A DNA stretch of 64,000 nt. It comes from Lycium barbarum (taxonomy: Eukaryota > Streptophyta > Magnoliopsida > Solanales > Solanaceae). Shown here piece by piece: positions 1 through 11,629 of the stretch. The DNA lies in NCBI RefSeq assembly GCF_019175385.1, contig NC_083345.1, forward strand, positions 117,414,480 to 117,478,479, written 5' to 3'. The notes below the pieces were generated by a model, which was given only the letters and a program-made list of their open reading frames with translations, was not told the origin of the DNA and ran no database searches. Position 1 is the stretch's first letter, and every line of letters begins with the position of its first letter. A program made the translations under genes and the position numbers.

Positions 1-1394
1 GGGAACACAAACAAGTGCACTTATTGCAAGAGGAAAAATCATACAAGGAAAAAATGCTACAGGCTTGTTAGTTATCCTGATGATTACAAATTCAATAAGA
101 AAAGAAGAATTTTCAGTAACCCAAGAGAAAATACAGCAGAGATAGTTGTTTCTAGTCATTTTCACCACCCATATCAGGAAACACAATGTCTACTCTTGTC
201 ATTTCTCAGGGTTTCACAAAATACAATGTGATAATTTGATTTAAATAATACAACCAGTGCAGGCAGATGGTTCTGATCCTATAGGTTCTAATGTAGATAT
301 GAATACAGTTTTGGCTGGTATTTCTATAGCATTGAACCTTATCTACAATTGTTATAATACTTTCTCTGAAAATCAATGGGTCATTGATAGTGGATCCTCT
401 CAACATATGACTTACAATAAATCTCTTTTTACTGATATAAAAGAACTAACAAGACTAATTTTTGTTAGTTTGCCAAATTTCTATAAGGTTAAGGTGTTTT
501 ACAAAGGAAGTGTTGTTCTATCATCTCAAATCAAGATAGAAAATGTTTAATATGTCCCTCTCTTAAACACAATTTGTTGGCTATTACATAATTTTATGGA
601 TCTTAGCATTCTTTTTACTAAATAGGGTTATTTCTTACAGGACCTTTCGAACATGAGGGCTGATTAGATGTTTAGTGTCTCTGTTGCTGGGCTTTATGTG
701 CTGAAGGATAACACATCAAATGCTTTCAATTTTCCTACTATTTTGTCTTCTAAATTTTCTCCTAAATGTACCCTGAAATCTGAGGATGTAGTCCAATCTT
801 TTTGTCTTGTATATGAGATTATTCTGCCTCCACCTGTATCCACTCTTGATCAATTGAATGAAAACATTTTGGTTCAGGAATTTCTGATTCTCTTAAATTA
901 TGGCATCTTAGATTAAGGCATATGCCTTATAATGCTACGAAGAATGTGTGCGGCCTTTCTTTCCAATCAACAACAAGCAGCATTTTCCTTGTGATATTTG
1001 TCCTATAGAAAGACAATATAAATTCTCTTTTCCCAATAATATATTTCCTCCGGACATTGTTTTGAATTATTGCATATTGACACATGGGGGCCTCATGAAT
1101 CTTCTACCTATAAAGGAGAAAGGTACTTTTTTAAACTATTGTGGATGATTTCTTACTAGCTACTTGGACCTACCTTCTTTCTACCAATCCAATGCTTTTC
1201 CCATTCTTAAGTCATTCTTGGCTTACATAGAAAGACAACTTTCACAAAAGGTAAAGATTATAAGGTCCGAATATGCTTATAAACTAGGTTCATGAAATTT
1301 AACTTCAGAATTTCTTAACTCTCAAGGGATCATTCATCAAACAAGTTCTATTGCTACCCCACAACAAAATGGAACAGCTGAAAGGAAGCACAAG
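1..1394 (+). pseudogene. Ty1-copia gag-pol fragment: zinc knuckle, protease, integrase
   Basis: This is a decayed copia polyprotein running in from the left edge. Bases 16-57 encode a CX2CX4HX4C zinc knuckle (CTYCKRKNHTRKKC). Bases 376-415 encode a retropepsin-type site, WVIDSGSSQHMT, in the usual plant-copia setting. A GAG-pre-integrase region follows (LWHLRLRHMP near 900, then the CDIC zinc-finger cysteines near 980). The integrase core ends at TPQQNGTAERKHK near 1360-1394. Several stops and frameshifts break it, and the second catalytic acidic site reads RSE rather than the usual RSD. The reading stops abruptly where an LTR is inserted at 1395, and the 3' part of a copia pol resumes near 3600. 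The family call is secure from the motif order; the lineage is not determined. Confidence 0.85.
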
Positions 1395-3520
1395 TGTCAC
1401 ACCCTAAACCTGGGCCTGAACGTAACACGACACCCAATGCCTGACTACATATGACCAAGCAAACCAACTGCCTGGCTGAATCAACATGTGATATCATAAC
1501 ATACTGAATGCCGAAAATAAACTTAACACATACTGATACACTTAAAGTCTGAATGATATAAAACCAAAATGTGGAAAAGCTAATATAAGTCTGAAGCATA
1601 AATTGTAGCCAACATGACTTAACATGAAAATCCTGTGACTCTATCTAACTATTACTTAAGTCTATGAAGCCTCTAATGAAGTACTGAAAACACTGACTGT
1701 TTCAAGTACAAGGCCGCAGGCATACCTGACAGTCTACAAATACTTAAAGACTGTAAAATAATAATAATGCCCCGAAAGACTGGGGCTCACCAATCAGCTA
1801 ATACTAGAAATCCTAGCGAGCAGATCCGTCGTCCTATAAATCGTTACTTGCATCGCGAGATGCAGGCCCCGGGTAAAAGGGACGTTAGTACATTTGAATT
1901 ACATTGGTATGCAAAGCAACTGAAAGAAAGAACTGTAAGTACTAAAACTGAAATTGAACTGATAACTGATTATTAAAGTATGGAAAATAAGTAAAAATAT
2001 GAATACTTCCTACTCAGAATGAAGAATCACCTGTTTAACTGAAATCATAAACTATGGCCTCAAGCCCAATATATGTGCACAAATCTATGGCCTCGGGCTC
2101 AAGTATTTCGTATACATAACTGTGGCCTTAGGCCCAAACCACAAGAGTTCAACATTAAACAATTTATACAAAAGAACTGAGAATCATCTTGAAAAGTACA
2201 ACACTGACATATTGAGTAATGACTCACTGAGACATGTTTCATGAACTAATTATGAAACCTGGCGCTTTAACTATTTATAAACATGTTGAGGATTATATAC
2301 TGAGACTCGTGGGTATCAAACACAAGTCTATATTGATTACGTGCTGAGCTCACAACGTTTGGAATGAAAGTCATGAACGAATTACGAAACTAAAGAATAG
2401 AAGTTCTGCAACTATTCAAGGAACAAAGCTTAACTATATTTCTGAGGCACTTTGTAACGTTGTAAAAGAACACTGCGTAGGGAGAATCATTAACATTCCC
2501 AAAAAGAGAGTTAGCCTCACATACCTTAACTTCCTGCTCTTGAGTGTAATACGACGTTTGTCGCTCCCTTTTGACTTTAATCTATAGCATTATAAGTCAA
2601 TAGAATCAACATTAGTAACAATACTCAAGTTTTGGCCATCTAGGCATTTTATCAAACACTTGGTAGGCATAAAGCTCCACAACCTTCATGAATGGTGTTT
2701 TCTTCACCCAATTCGCATTCTATTAATTCTAGGTGATTCTATAATCTCAATTAGATGTAATTAACACCATTCTTCATCACCAATATGATTATAACAATTA
2801 TCAGTCAACAATTCAAAACCCTACCATAGTTCATATGATTCTCTTTATCAAACTCATTAACTTATCTTCCAAGAACTCATCAATTCACAACTACAAATGA
2901 TTAGAAGGGGAAAGGATTACCTTTTTTGTGCTCAATTTCATTAAAATTGAATGCTAGGGTTTCTACGTCCAACGATAACGTCTTAATCAAGGTTCTATGG
3001 ATTAAAAGGGTTTTAATCACGTTAGAAGGGTATTAGAGACTTGAATTCAATCTAGAATCATCATAGACTTACCTTGGAGGGTTCTGGAGGCTTGGGAGTT
3101 GTTCTCGCATGCCTTAGGATGATTTTTCGCGATTAGGGGGGTTAGAAAAATAAACTCCAAGCTTAAATATAAGAAAAACGCAAAATATGAAGTTTTGACC
3201 CAAAACACGGCCCATTCGCGTTGGGCCCGAGATGCCAGGCCTTTGCGGGACCCCCTGCAGGTCAAAAGTTTAGAGATTATGATTTCTTGTGCTGGGACCA
3301 CAATGCATGGCCATCGTACACGCCCTCGCACACGGCGCGTGGCCATCGCAGGTGGCCTATGTCGACTTCTGTCCAGTGTTCGGTAAAATGGGCATACCTC
3401 CCAACACAGAGCTCCGTTTGGGCTTCACTATATATCGCTAGAAAGGTATTTCAAAGGGTTATAACTTTTATGTTTTAATTTTTTAAAATTACCAACAGAG
3501 TCTCACGTAAACAGGTTGGA
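1395..3520 (-). mobile_element. Chromovirus-type LTR, minus orientation, right end unclear
   Basis: The left end TGTCACACCC matches the terminus of the other large LTRs in this window (8326 and 5261 begin TGTCACACCCC), so this is read as an LTR in minus orientation inserted into the copia integrase. It carries the GC-rich patches and long non-coding body typical of those LTRs. No end of the GGGATATAACA type was found on the right, and the surrounding copia sequence has lost most of the integrase C-terminus. The right boundary was therefore probably deleted and lies somewhere between 3480 and 3620. No target duplication could be assigned. Small ORFs inside are not considered genes. Confidence 0.55.
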
Positions 3521-3599
3521 ATGCATACCTTCCATAAACTTAGTTGATTCTATTGAATCTTATGCACCTCACTATCCGTATTGATTCCAAAATAACTAT

Positions 3600-4460
3600 T
3601 TACACCCACACTGATATGCTATTTTTTGGGCAATCTATTTTTTGGGCATAGAGATTTTACCTGAATCTGATGTCATTTTCGTGACATAGAGAACATTCAC
3701 TTTTGATATGCTATTTGAATACCCAAATGTTTGAACTCGAATTGCTTCCACTCCTCGTTATCCCTTAGTAAAATAGAGCTCAACTTCTGGTGACCTTCTT
3801 CAAGACCCAACCTTTTACCGACAATTACTAGGGCAATTGAATTTATTTACCCATAATTGCCCAAATCTATCATATGCAGTTCAATCGCAGAGCCAATTTA
3901 TGTAAGGTCCTCAAACAGGTCATCTCACAGAAGCTTATCACACCTTAATGTACCTCAAAAAGGATCCAAGTTTAGGGCTTTTTATGAATGGTAATCCCTC
4001 ATTCCAAATTCTCGCATTTTGTGACACAGATTGGGCTACATGTTCAGATACACGTTGTTTTTTTAGTGGCTTCAGTCTCAGTGGTTCTCCAATATCTTAG
4101 AAGTCAAAAAATCTTATGGTCATTTCCTTATCCTCCACAGAGTCTAAGTACTGCTCCATGCATCGTTTAGCAGCAGAAATTTCATGGATTGTCCGACTGC
4201 TTTATGATTTTTCTGTCTCACTCTCCCTTCCAATTGATCTTCACTGAAGTTATAAAGCAACCATACATATTGATCGCAATCCTATTTTTCACGAACGAAC
4301 GAAACAAATCGAACTCGACTACCGCTTTATTCGTGAAAAACTATTCGACGACTTTATTTCTCTATCATTTGTTCCATCCTCTTCTCAATTGGCTGATTTA
4401 TTCACCAAAACCTTAGCAGGACCTCTCCACCGGCACTTTATTGGCAAGTTAAGAGTCTGA
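3600..4460 (+). pseudogene. Ty1-copia pol 3' end: linker and RNase H
   Basis: Downstream of the inserted LTR the copia pol resumes in broken frames. A linker region (NTQMFELELLP near 3720) is followed by copia RNase H sequence: CDTDWATCSDTR near 4020, ISWKSKKSYG near 4100, FTNERNKSNS near 4290, and the C-terminal block LAGPLHRHFIGKL ending in a TGA at 4458. The reverse transcriptase proper is missing between the linker and RNase H, so this is an internally deleted element as well as a frameshifted one. Its position and orientation fit the same element as the fragment at 1-1394, although two related elements cannot be excluded. Confidence 0.75.
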
Positions 4461-4475
4461 TCTCTGGTATCCTAC

Positions 4476-4487
4476 TTGAGAGGGTGG
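4476..4487 (+). other. Polypurine tract of the copia element
   Basis: The purine-rich string TTGAGAGGGTGG directly precedes the TG of the LTR at 4488. This is the expected position and composition of the plus-strand primer of a plant copia element. Confidence 0.65.
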
Positions 4488-4927
4488 TGTTTTTGGTGAC
4501 CTAATTCATTCTAAGGTAAAGGACGAAGACCGGAAGAAGAAAGGCATAAGAGAAAAATGATTTGGTCTTTTCCAATCAAGTCTATTTCACATTTCACATA
4601 TTTGGGCCCCAAAACCTTTCAACTTATTATTGGGCCTCCTCAGCTGAATTAATTCTAGGCCCAATTTCTGATTAGCTCATTCATATTGTAAATACATACA
4701 GAATACGTGTAGTTTACATAGTAGGGAATACGATTCTTCTTCTAAAATAAGTATAAGTGGTATTCTTAGGTTATCAGACAGTTGTAGCTAGGTATAGAAT
4801 TTTATCTCCTTACATTGTGTATATAAACAGTAGCTTTGTAATAGTTGGACAGTGAAAGAAATACATTTCAGGAAATTTATCAAAGTACGATCCTATCTAA
4901 TAGTTTTCTCTACATTCTATCAAAACA
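4488..4927 (+). mobile_element. 3' LTR of the Ty1-copia element
   Basis: The LTR starts TGTTTTTGGTGACC immediately after the polypurine tract and ends ATCAAAACA, about 440 bp. It holds a TATA-like stretch (GTATATAAACAGTAG near 4818) in the expected place before the transcript start. Its 5' partner is outside the window. The bases after it, TTGGTGATAGAATGG at 4928, look like a mutated copia primer-binding site, which is unexpected after a 3' LTR. Confidence 0.7.
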
Positions 4928-4960
4928 TTGGTGATAGAATGGTAGCTTGAAACTGATGTA

Positions 4961-5260
4961 GGGCATTATTGTGATACTCATTGGACTTAATCATGTTTAT
5001 GTATTCGAAATCCCAACCATTTAATTTGTCAAAATCTAAACCCAATTGATTATGTTGTTGCTTGTGCAATTATAGAGAAAAAGGGTCGCTAATGGAGGTT
5101 GTGATAGTGAGATTCAAAGTGGTGGTATTCGTTGTGGTAGGGGGATGTGGTAGTGGAAGAAGATATAGGGGAGGGGAACAAAATGAATTAGGGTAAGCTG
5201 GCATGCCACATGACATCCACCTTAATTAATTGTTAGACCAAGTGGGATATATGGTGTTGC
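4961..5260 (+). repeat. Old dispersed repeat, copy A, first part
   Basis: This stretch matches 57460-57690 (copy C, same strand) and the reverse complement of about 29620-29850 (copy B). Shared landmarks include CTCATTGGACTT, ATTCGAAATCCCAA and the CATGTGACAT-like block. The match breaks at 5260 exactly where a TGTCAC terminus begins and resumes at 24033, so a composite insertion splits this copy. No coding content is recognised. Confidence 0.7.
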
Positions 5261-5424
5261 TGTCACACCCCAATTCTACATGACCGGCACCAAAAGCCCT
5301 ACCCTACCCGATTCGAGGGAACTAACCCATATGAGATAGTCCGTCCATATGTTTAACAGATACATATGAAATTCTTTTAAAAATAAAATATCAACGTTTG
5401 AGAAATTAAAATTGAATCACGAAT

Positions 5425-5455
<31 letters not shown>

Positions 5456-5850
5456 CCCAGTGAAATCCCACATCGTAGGGTCTGGGGAGGGTAGAGTGTA
5501 CGCAGACCTGACTCCTACCAAGGTAGGACGGCTGTTTCCGAAAGACCCCCGGCTCAATAAAAGCATAAAACGAAGTCAGATACTGTTAGATAAGGTTAAG
5601 AGATTCGGATTCGGATAAGAGATTTAAAGCGATATGGAAATGAAATAATGCAAGCGACACAGATAATACAGGATAATCAGAGCACAGAAAATAACCGATA
5701 ATAGCAGAAATCAGAGCAGATGACACAGGATAAAATTGAATCACGAATACGCTCTTTAAATCAACAACCTACATTTAAAAGAAAATGAATAAGGTAAAGA
5801 TAGGTGAAGTAGGGGATACATGCCCCATCCCCCTCACATTATTGCCAGAC
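5261..5850 (-). mobile_element. 3' end of a chromovirus-type LTR, minus orientation
   Basis: The end reads TGTCACACCCCAATTC, nearly identical to the terminus at 8326. It is preceded by GTTGC, and the same five bases recur at 24033-24037 just after a reverse-oriented LTR start, consistent with a 5-bp LTR-element target duplication around everything between. The copy is short and merges with Ty3-gypsy pol sequence near 5850, so it is rearranged. A SINE sits inside it. Confidence 0.5.
5427..5730 (-). mobile_element. TS/SolS-type SINE with 20-bp target duplication
   Basis: On the minus strand the element ends in a (TTG)n tail, seen as ACAACAAC from 5427 to about 5456. The tail is preceded by the block reading GGTCTGCGTACACTCTACCC and GAGCCGGGGGTCTTTCGG, which I recognise as the conserved 3' region of Solanaceae TS-like SINEs. 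It is flanked by a perfect 20-bp duplication, TAAAATTGAATCACGAATAC, at 5407-5426 and 5731-5750. The perfect duplication suggests a fairly recent insertion. The small ORF that starts in the tail is not a gene. Confidence 0.85.
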
Positions 5851-5854
5851 ATGA

Positions 5855-6060
5855 TTGAAAATAAATAACAGCTTCACTTACGAAGAAGAACCGGTTCATA
5901 TCTTTAATAGGAAAGTCCGTAGATTGAAGACTAAGGACATAGCTTCAATTAAGGTATTGTGGCGAAACCACGACATTGAGGACGGAGGCCGAGAAAGACA
6001 TGCAAATTCGGTAGCCACACTTGTTTCCGCCCACAAGTATGACCACTTCCTAGATTTATT
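5855..6060 (+). pseudogene. Ty3-gypsy pol C-terminus with chromodomain
   Basis: The translation TYEEEPVHIFNRKVRRL followed by KTKDIASIKVLWRNH is the characteristic C-terminal stretch of plant chromovirus polyproteins, where the chromodomain recognises histone marks and guides integration. The reading then shifts frame: EAEKDMQ and PHLF, which normally follow, are visible in another frame near 5990-6030. Upstream pol domains (protease, RT, integrase) are absent from the adjoining sequence. The matching 3' end of this gypsy element appears to be at 19331-19762, on the far side of the 13-kb insertion. Confidence 0.75.
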
Positions 6061-6102
6061 GAAATCGGAAATCATCACGTTTAATATCTTGAATTGAGTA
6101 AG

Positions 6103-7414
6103 TGATAATGTCCAAATCCACCCTATTAATTAGAATGGGCACGGTCGTATGCAAATATATTTACCCAAATATGAGTCGGGGTCGATCCCACAGGGAACAA
6201 TATGCTAGGCGATTAAGAAAGTAAGGAACTTTCACTAACTACGCTAAAGCCAAACGATGGATAATATTTTGGTTTTTGGAGAAAATTATAGCTAATGCAA
6301 AAATGTAAACTAACCTAGAAAGCAAGTAAAATGATCAATGGCCACAAGCATGGATACAAGGGAAACTACGCTCAAGTAACGATCCAATGTATTTCATGAT
6401 TTACAAATAATGGTGAATTTATATTACTTAGCCTCGGATAATAACTCTAAATTAGCTTCTTCCGAAGAATAACTAGACTACCTAATTGAATATCACTAAA
6501 GCAATTAGGAGCATTAAGAACACCCGAATATGGCTACAAGTGGTGTCGCCTATCCCTAGATCGATTTCCATTAGATGAGGGTTAACGCCCCAAATTCTTG
6601 TTAATTAATCTTTCCCAATCCCGAGTTTACCTCTTCCAAGTTTAAACCGAAATAAATGGGCAAGTCTTAGGGTTAGCTACTCCCTTAAGAATCATTCAAA
6701 ATGATATTAATTAAAGAAACAATAACTCACTTCATTAGGAATAAAATCATTCAACACATAAGCAAAACAAGAGATTCAATTCAAACTTAAACAAGGTATA
6801 CTTCCATAAACAAGGTTCAAGTATTGAAATGAAATACTACACACATAAATATTCAATACATAGCAAGAGTAGAAGAAATGGGTAAAGAATTTCTCATTGG
6901 TGCCTCCAAATCTTCTCTTCCAAGGTGTTGGTGATGAACCCTAGTCTCCAAAACTTGATGAAAACTGCCAAAGATATGTTAAGAAAACCCTAGTTTTCTT
7001 TTTATAGGAACTGGAATGGAAGAAATCGTCAAAACCCAAGTTCTGGTAGAACTGGGCAGAATTTCCTTCTACGCGAACGCGCCAAGTCACTGCGCGAACG
7101 CGTAGAATCACGCTCTTCCTCCAGCGCGGTCGCGTGTCGTTCCTGCGCGAACGCGTGTACTTAATAATGCGCGTCGGCGCGAACGCGTTGGATACATGTG
7201 CGAACGCGCAGAGTATTTTTCCACGAATTTTTCCAGAATGTCCAATTGTTTCCAGTTTTGCAGTTATTTTGCTTGTTTTCCACACTTTGGCTCTAGGGAC
7301 CTCGTATTACCTGAAACATAACAAAAACCACGTAAAATCACAAAGACTCGCTTAAAAACAAGTAAAACTTATAGCCGAAAAGCATCAATTGTGACGTAAA
7401 ATCACGCCACATCA
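6103..7414 (-). mobile_element. 3' LTR of the TR-GAG-like element (1312 bp)
   Basis: This is the simpler of the two LTRs. On the minus strand it starts TGATGTGGCGTGATTTTACG and ends GGACATTATCA. It matches the right-hand LTR segments at high identity by eye. A CpG-rich cluster at 7070-7215 holds at least five copies of a GCGCGAACGCG-like palindrome. The ORFs across it come from this GC-rich patch and are mirrored in the other LTR copies; they are not counted as genes. Confidence 0.85.
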
Positions 7415-7432
7415 ACAACCCCAACTTAAAGT
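7415..7432 (-). other. Polypurine tract of the TR-GAG-like element
   Basis: On the minus strand the sequence just before the LTR start is TTTAAGTTGGGGTTGT. It is purine-rich and sits at the expected position for the plus-strand primer. Further AAGTTGGGGGTGG-like copies occur near 8185-8240 and 12200. Confidence 0.55.
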
Positions 7433-8325
7433 ATTTGCTTCTCCTCAAGCAAGCCATACAAAACAACGACTCAATCTATCACCTAGATATCATAGAATAA
7501 CAACGTGTACATTGGTTTTGACTTTGAACTACCGACATGCATGTTTTCCCTTAAACGACCACCCCAACTTGCTACTTTAAAGCAATATGCACAACTCTAG
7601 AACACTACAACTAACGATGAAGCTTCAATGAATGACATTACATTATTGAGCATATGATGGTGCACACAAACGCTACTTTAGGCGGTCACTTTATGTTGTT
7701 CAATTCTCATCCTTATGCCCTCACATAGACCAAAGATTGTCCCAACACACATATATACGACAAGAACGGGACGAAGATGAAGAGAAGAAAAAAACACTCA
7801 ACACTCACAAAGAATTCATATCTACACAAGCAAATACAATAGGCTTGCCCTTATTTTCTATGTTCTCATCCTAGGCTCGTTCGGTTGTGATCACATTAGG
7901 ACTTGTTTCGGCTTGTAATATAGGTTTTAGGGACGGGTCGGATACTTTTTGGATATTAGTGACTCACCCTCCTTGAACACTACAACATCTTGTCACCTTA
8001 ATTCGCCTCTTTTCTTTTCACCACTTTATTTTCTTTCAGTTTTCGACCTCGATGTGGTTTTACTCCTAACCAACTTACAAATCTTTTTGTGTTACAATTT
8101 TCTGATTATTCTTTTTTTTATGTATATATATACATATATATATACGTAACTACCACATCGAATCTCCACTAGCAAACTCCACCACCCCCAACTTATGTTT
8201 TCAAAATGTACTCCACATTTAATTCACCCCCAACTTAGGCATTTTGCTTCATCTAACTAGTAGCATCAAGGAGGGAACGGGTACGAAGATGGATTAATTT
8301 CACAAAGGGTAAGGTTTCATAATTA
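7433..8325. other. Non-coding 3' internal region of the TR-GAG-like element
   Basis: This is AT-rich sequence between the polypurine tract and the nested solo LTR. It contains repeated CCCCCAACTT blocks and the microsatellite-like TATATATATACATATA near 8120. No coding region is supported, and the single 66-residue ORF here is low-complexity. Confidence 0.6.
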
Positions 8326-11300
8326 TGTCACACCCCAATTCCGCTAGGGTGTGATGGGCACCCGGCCCCATATCCGAAGCCGAGCGAACCCACAGACCTT
8401 TGGGACACACATAATCTTAGTAGACTTTTTAAATCAAACAAGGTAAAATACATAGTAAAATTTTTTGAAATATTCTTTCTCGTAGCTTCTAAGCTGAACA
8501 AATCTATGATCATACAAAATTCAGTACGTAACACAAACCGACACATCGGCTGACGGAGCCGCTTACAAATTGACAACCAATACCCACGACGCTGTCTGCA
8601 AAGTCTCTAACGTAATCCCGAAAGCATAACATACAAACTCTGACTTGGCAGCACTCCGGGAACAAACGGAGCTTGCCATCTGCACTGGAACATCTTCTAT
8701 ACTGTGTTCAACTCACCTGGGAGTACCTGCGCGGCATGAAACGCATCCCCCGAAAAAGAGGGGGTCAGTACGGAAAATGTACTGAGTATGTAAAGCGGAA
8801 ATATAACAAATATAATCATAGTCCGAACCAGAAGTGCAGAGATATAGCGGACAGAATCACCATACGGACCAGGGCACAGAATATGGCTGGCATAATCGTA
8901 ATCAGAGTCAGAGGTACAGAAGTGTAACAGACTGAATCATAGTCTGAATCAGATTTCCGGAAGTGTAACAGAGGGAGTCATAATCCAGATCAGGCATACA
9001 GAAGCGTAACAGACAGAATCATGCATGCAAAGTCATAAGCATATACAGATACATATATCATATATATATATCAGATCCCAGAAGACAAATACGGCAACCA
9101 GAATACCAAACTGCTTTGCTTTCTTTTGAAAAACATTTCCGTCTCATACACATAGAAAATCAAACACACAATTTCTGCGGCCAAAAGTCCAGCGGTCACT
9201 ATCACATATACCGCGGTCAAGTATCCAGCGGTTAACATCCCAAACCCGACATACCGCGGTCAGGGGTCCAGCGGTCAATGTCGCAGATACCGCGGTCAAG
9301 AGTCCAGCGGTCAACATCAAAAATCCGGCATACCGCGGTCAGGGGTCCAGCGGTCAATGTTGGACATACCGTGGTCAGGGGTCCAGCGGTCAATATCACA
9401 TAGTGCGCACAATAATATAACAGGCCTGGGACTTGGCAAAAGAGGTAACAACAGAATGCCAAATTTATTAATTTCCAAACATAAATCACACATGCCAGGA
9501 TCATGCATCACACAAGATTCATATATGCCAAAATCGTATATCAGAAAAATACCGAAGGTACGTAGCTTATCCAGAATTTCAGAATAAGATTTCCAGAAAC
9601 GTTCCAGATGTCAAAAATATTTTATAAGACTCATAAAGGCAGTCATAACACTTATCGCATAGTAAACAGAATAATAACCAAAAGCTACCCGTGAATTCCA
9701 GACAGAAATGAGTTAGCTAAAGCCATACAGAAAGTATCAGGATTTGTGGGCCCACCTTGGGCCGCACCGAGGTGGCGTACGTAAATTATGGATCATATGT
9801 CTTATGGAGTCATCCGTGAGAGTTTTAGGGCGTTCCGACTTCATTTGTGAAAGTTGGATACATATAGGTCATTTTGCCGACGAAATGTTAAGAAACCAAT
9901 TCAATCCCATTAAATGAAATGGAGCCAATTTCAATCTCGGATTTCTAGGAACAGGGTCGTATCTAAGGCTCGCGGCCGAGCCTATTATGTTTAGAACCTG
10001 CCAAAGAATGAAGGGCAAGACTTTACATACCTTATTCGCTCCTTACGCCTCTCCAAATTCAAATCCCGTTTCGTCCAAAATCTACATTTGGTCACATTTA
10101 CCAAAAAAAAATCATAAGGTTTAAAAGTTCAATCTTAACCAATACTTGTCTACAGAAATTTGGGCAGCATCTCCCCTATACATATAGCATCCCCGAGAAT
10201 TTAACTCGGCCAAAATAATTCAACAACAACACCAACAACACCAACAATCATTACAAAACACAATATAGCATAACTAGTCTTCTTTTCAACATAGTGCAAT
10301 AGCTTTCATTCCAACTTCACATTTTCAATTCAATACCAACATTCTCATATTCATTTACTAATCAAGATCACTCCAATACAATTCGGAACATTTCATATCA
10401 TTTTACAAAATATTCACAAAATATACAAAATATACAAATTTCCCACCAAACCATAATCCATCCAAAACTTCTAATCTTCAACATACATATTCATAACACA
10501 TTTTCGTCCTCCAATTTCATTAACAATAATCATAATTTGCACCTTAACAATTTCATTTTCATAATTACATAAATCTACCATAAAATCACAAAACTTCCCA
10601 TAACAACTTACCGAACCAACTTGCACTTTCAAATCAATATCACCATTTTCATATTCATGTACTAATTTAAGACCATTCAAACATAGGCCAAGAAAATTCC
10701 AAGCAATCTATACAATATTCAACAATTCCATCAATTCCATATTCCACCCGAAATTCCTACATACACAACAAAACTACCACGACGCATTTTCTACTTTCAA
10801 ATAAATAATCAACAACAAAAATCCACACTTTAACAACTTCATTTCCATAATATCATAAAATCATATTAAAATGACATAATCTTGTACAATCAATTTCAAT
10901 GCCAACAGACGAATTTATATCGCTATTTTCCCGTTCTAATCCGTTAAAACTTTAAATAAACTTGTTAGCAATGAAAAGGAACCTTATCCATACCTTAAGC
11001 ATTCAGCCACCACGTTATCACTCTCCTCCTTGGTTGATTTTTAGCTCAAATGGAAGACAACGCAGCGTACAACATTTTTCCCTTCATGGGCTTCGGGATT
11101 CGGGGCTCATATTTCGATCAGAATTGGTTTTTTCTTCTCCAAAACTCTTTTTCTCTCTCTCCCCAGAATTTTCTGGATGTTCCTGGTGTTAAAATTAGGA
11201 GGAATGCCGAAATTGGCACTTATAAGGACATGGGTAATGGGCCTAACCCGGTTGGGTTCGGATTGGGCCTAGCCCACTGACCTTTCTGCCTTAAAACGTC

Positions 11301-11629
11301 CATATCTCCTATTCCGACGTCACCTGGGAACCGACGACCTATGGTTGGAAAGATAATTCAATTATATACAACTTCTATTTCTTGGTATTTTTCCAAATTC
11401 CAAACTTATAATACCGTTTTTGCCCCTAGAAGTCAGATCACCCGAAAACGTTTTCTTAAAAATATTCGTTTGGAGGACTTCCACTTTGATTTGGCCCAAG
11501 GGTCCTTCTTGAGTTGTATTTAACTTCACATATGTGATTCATATGACTTTTCAGATGTCCCAAAAAAATCTCGATGTGTGGGCCCCACCTCAGCAAATAA
11601 TCTGACGTTCAAAAATACGGGATATAACA
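8326..11629 (-). mobile_element. 3.3-kb solo LTR of a chromovirus-type element
   Basis: The left end is TGTCACACCCCAATTCC and the right end is CGGGATATAACA, so the LTR reads TGTTATATCCCG...GTGTGACA on the minus strand. The same start is seen in the plus-strand solo LTR at 59779. Flanks are AATTA (8321-8325) and AATTG (11630-11634), a 5-bp duplication with one change. No internal pol sequence is attached, so it is a solo LTR formed by LTR-LTR recombination. It is inserted in the 3' internal part of the TR-GAG-like element. ORFs inside are short and without domain matches. Confidence 0.8.
9178..9400. repeat. Tandem array of about six 36-43 bp units in the solo LTR
   Basis: Units begin ATACCGCGGTCA and contain TCCAGCGGTCAA, alternating between about 36 and 43 bp. 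GCGGTCA occurs twice per unit. The overlapping minus-strand ORFs with DRWTPDRGM repeats are translations of this array, not a protein gene. Confidence 0.85.

Noticed and set aside
5412..5618. 68-residue ORF with an Asn run
   Set aside because: The Asn run is the SINE (AAC)n tail and the remainder is SINE body.
6941..7355. 114-residue ORF in the LTR, recurring at 17081-17608 and 18874-19194
   Set aside because: It recurs only because the LTR segments recur. It crosses the CpG-rich palindromes, is open in both orientations, and has no domain.
9178..9400. CRISPR-like regular array
   Set aside because: Units are contiguous direct repeats without unique spacers, in a plant LTR; not a CRISPR array.
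9232..9511. ORFs with DRWTPDRGM repeats
   Set aside because: They follow the 36-43 bp tandem array of a solo LTR and lack any domain or conserved start.
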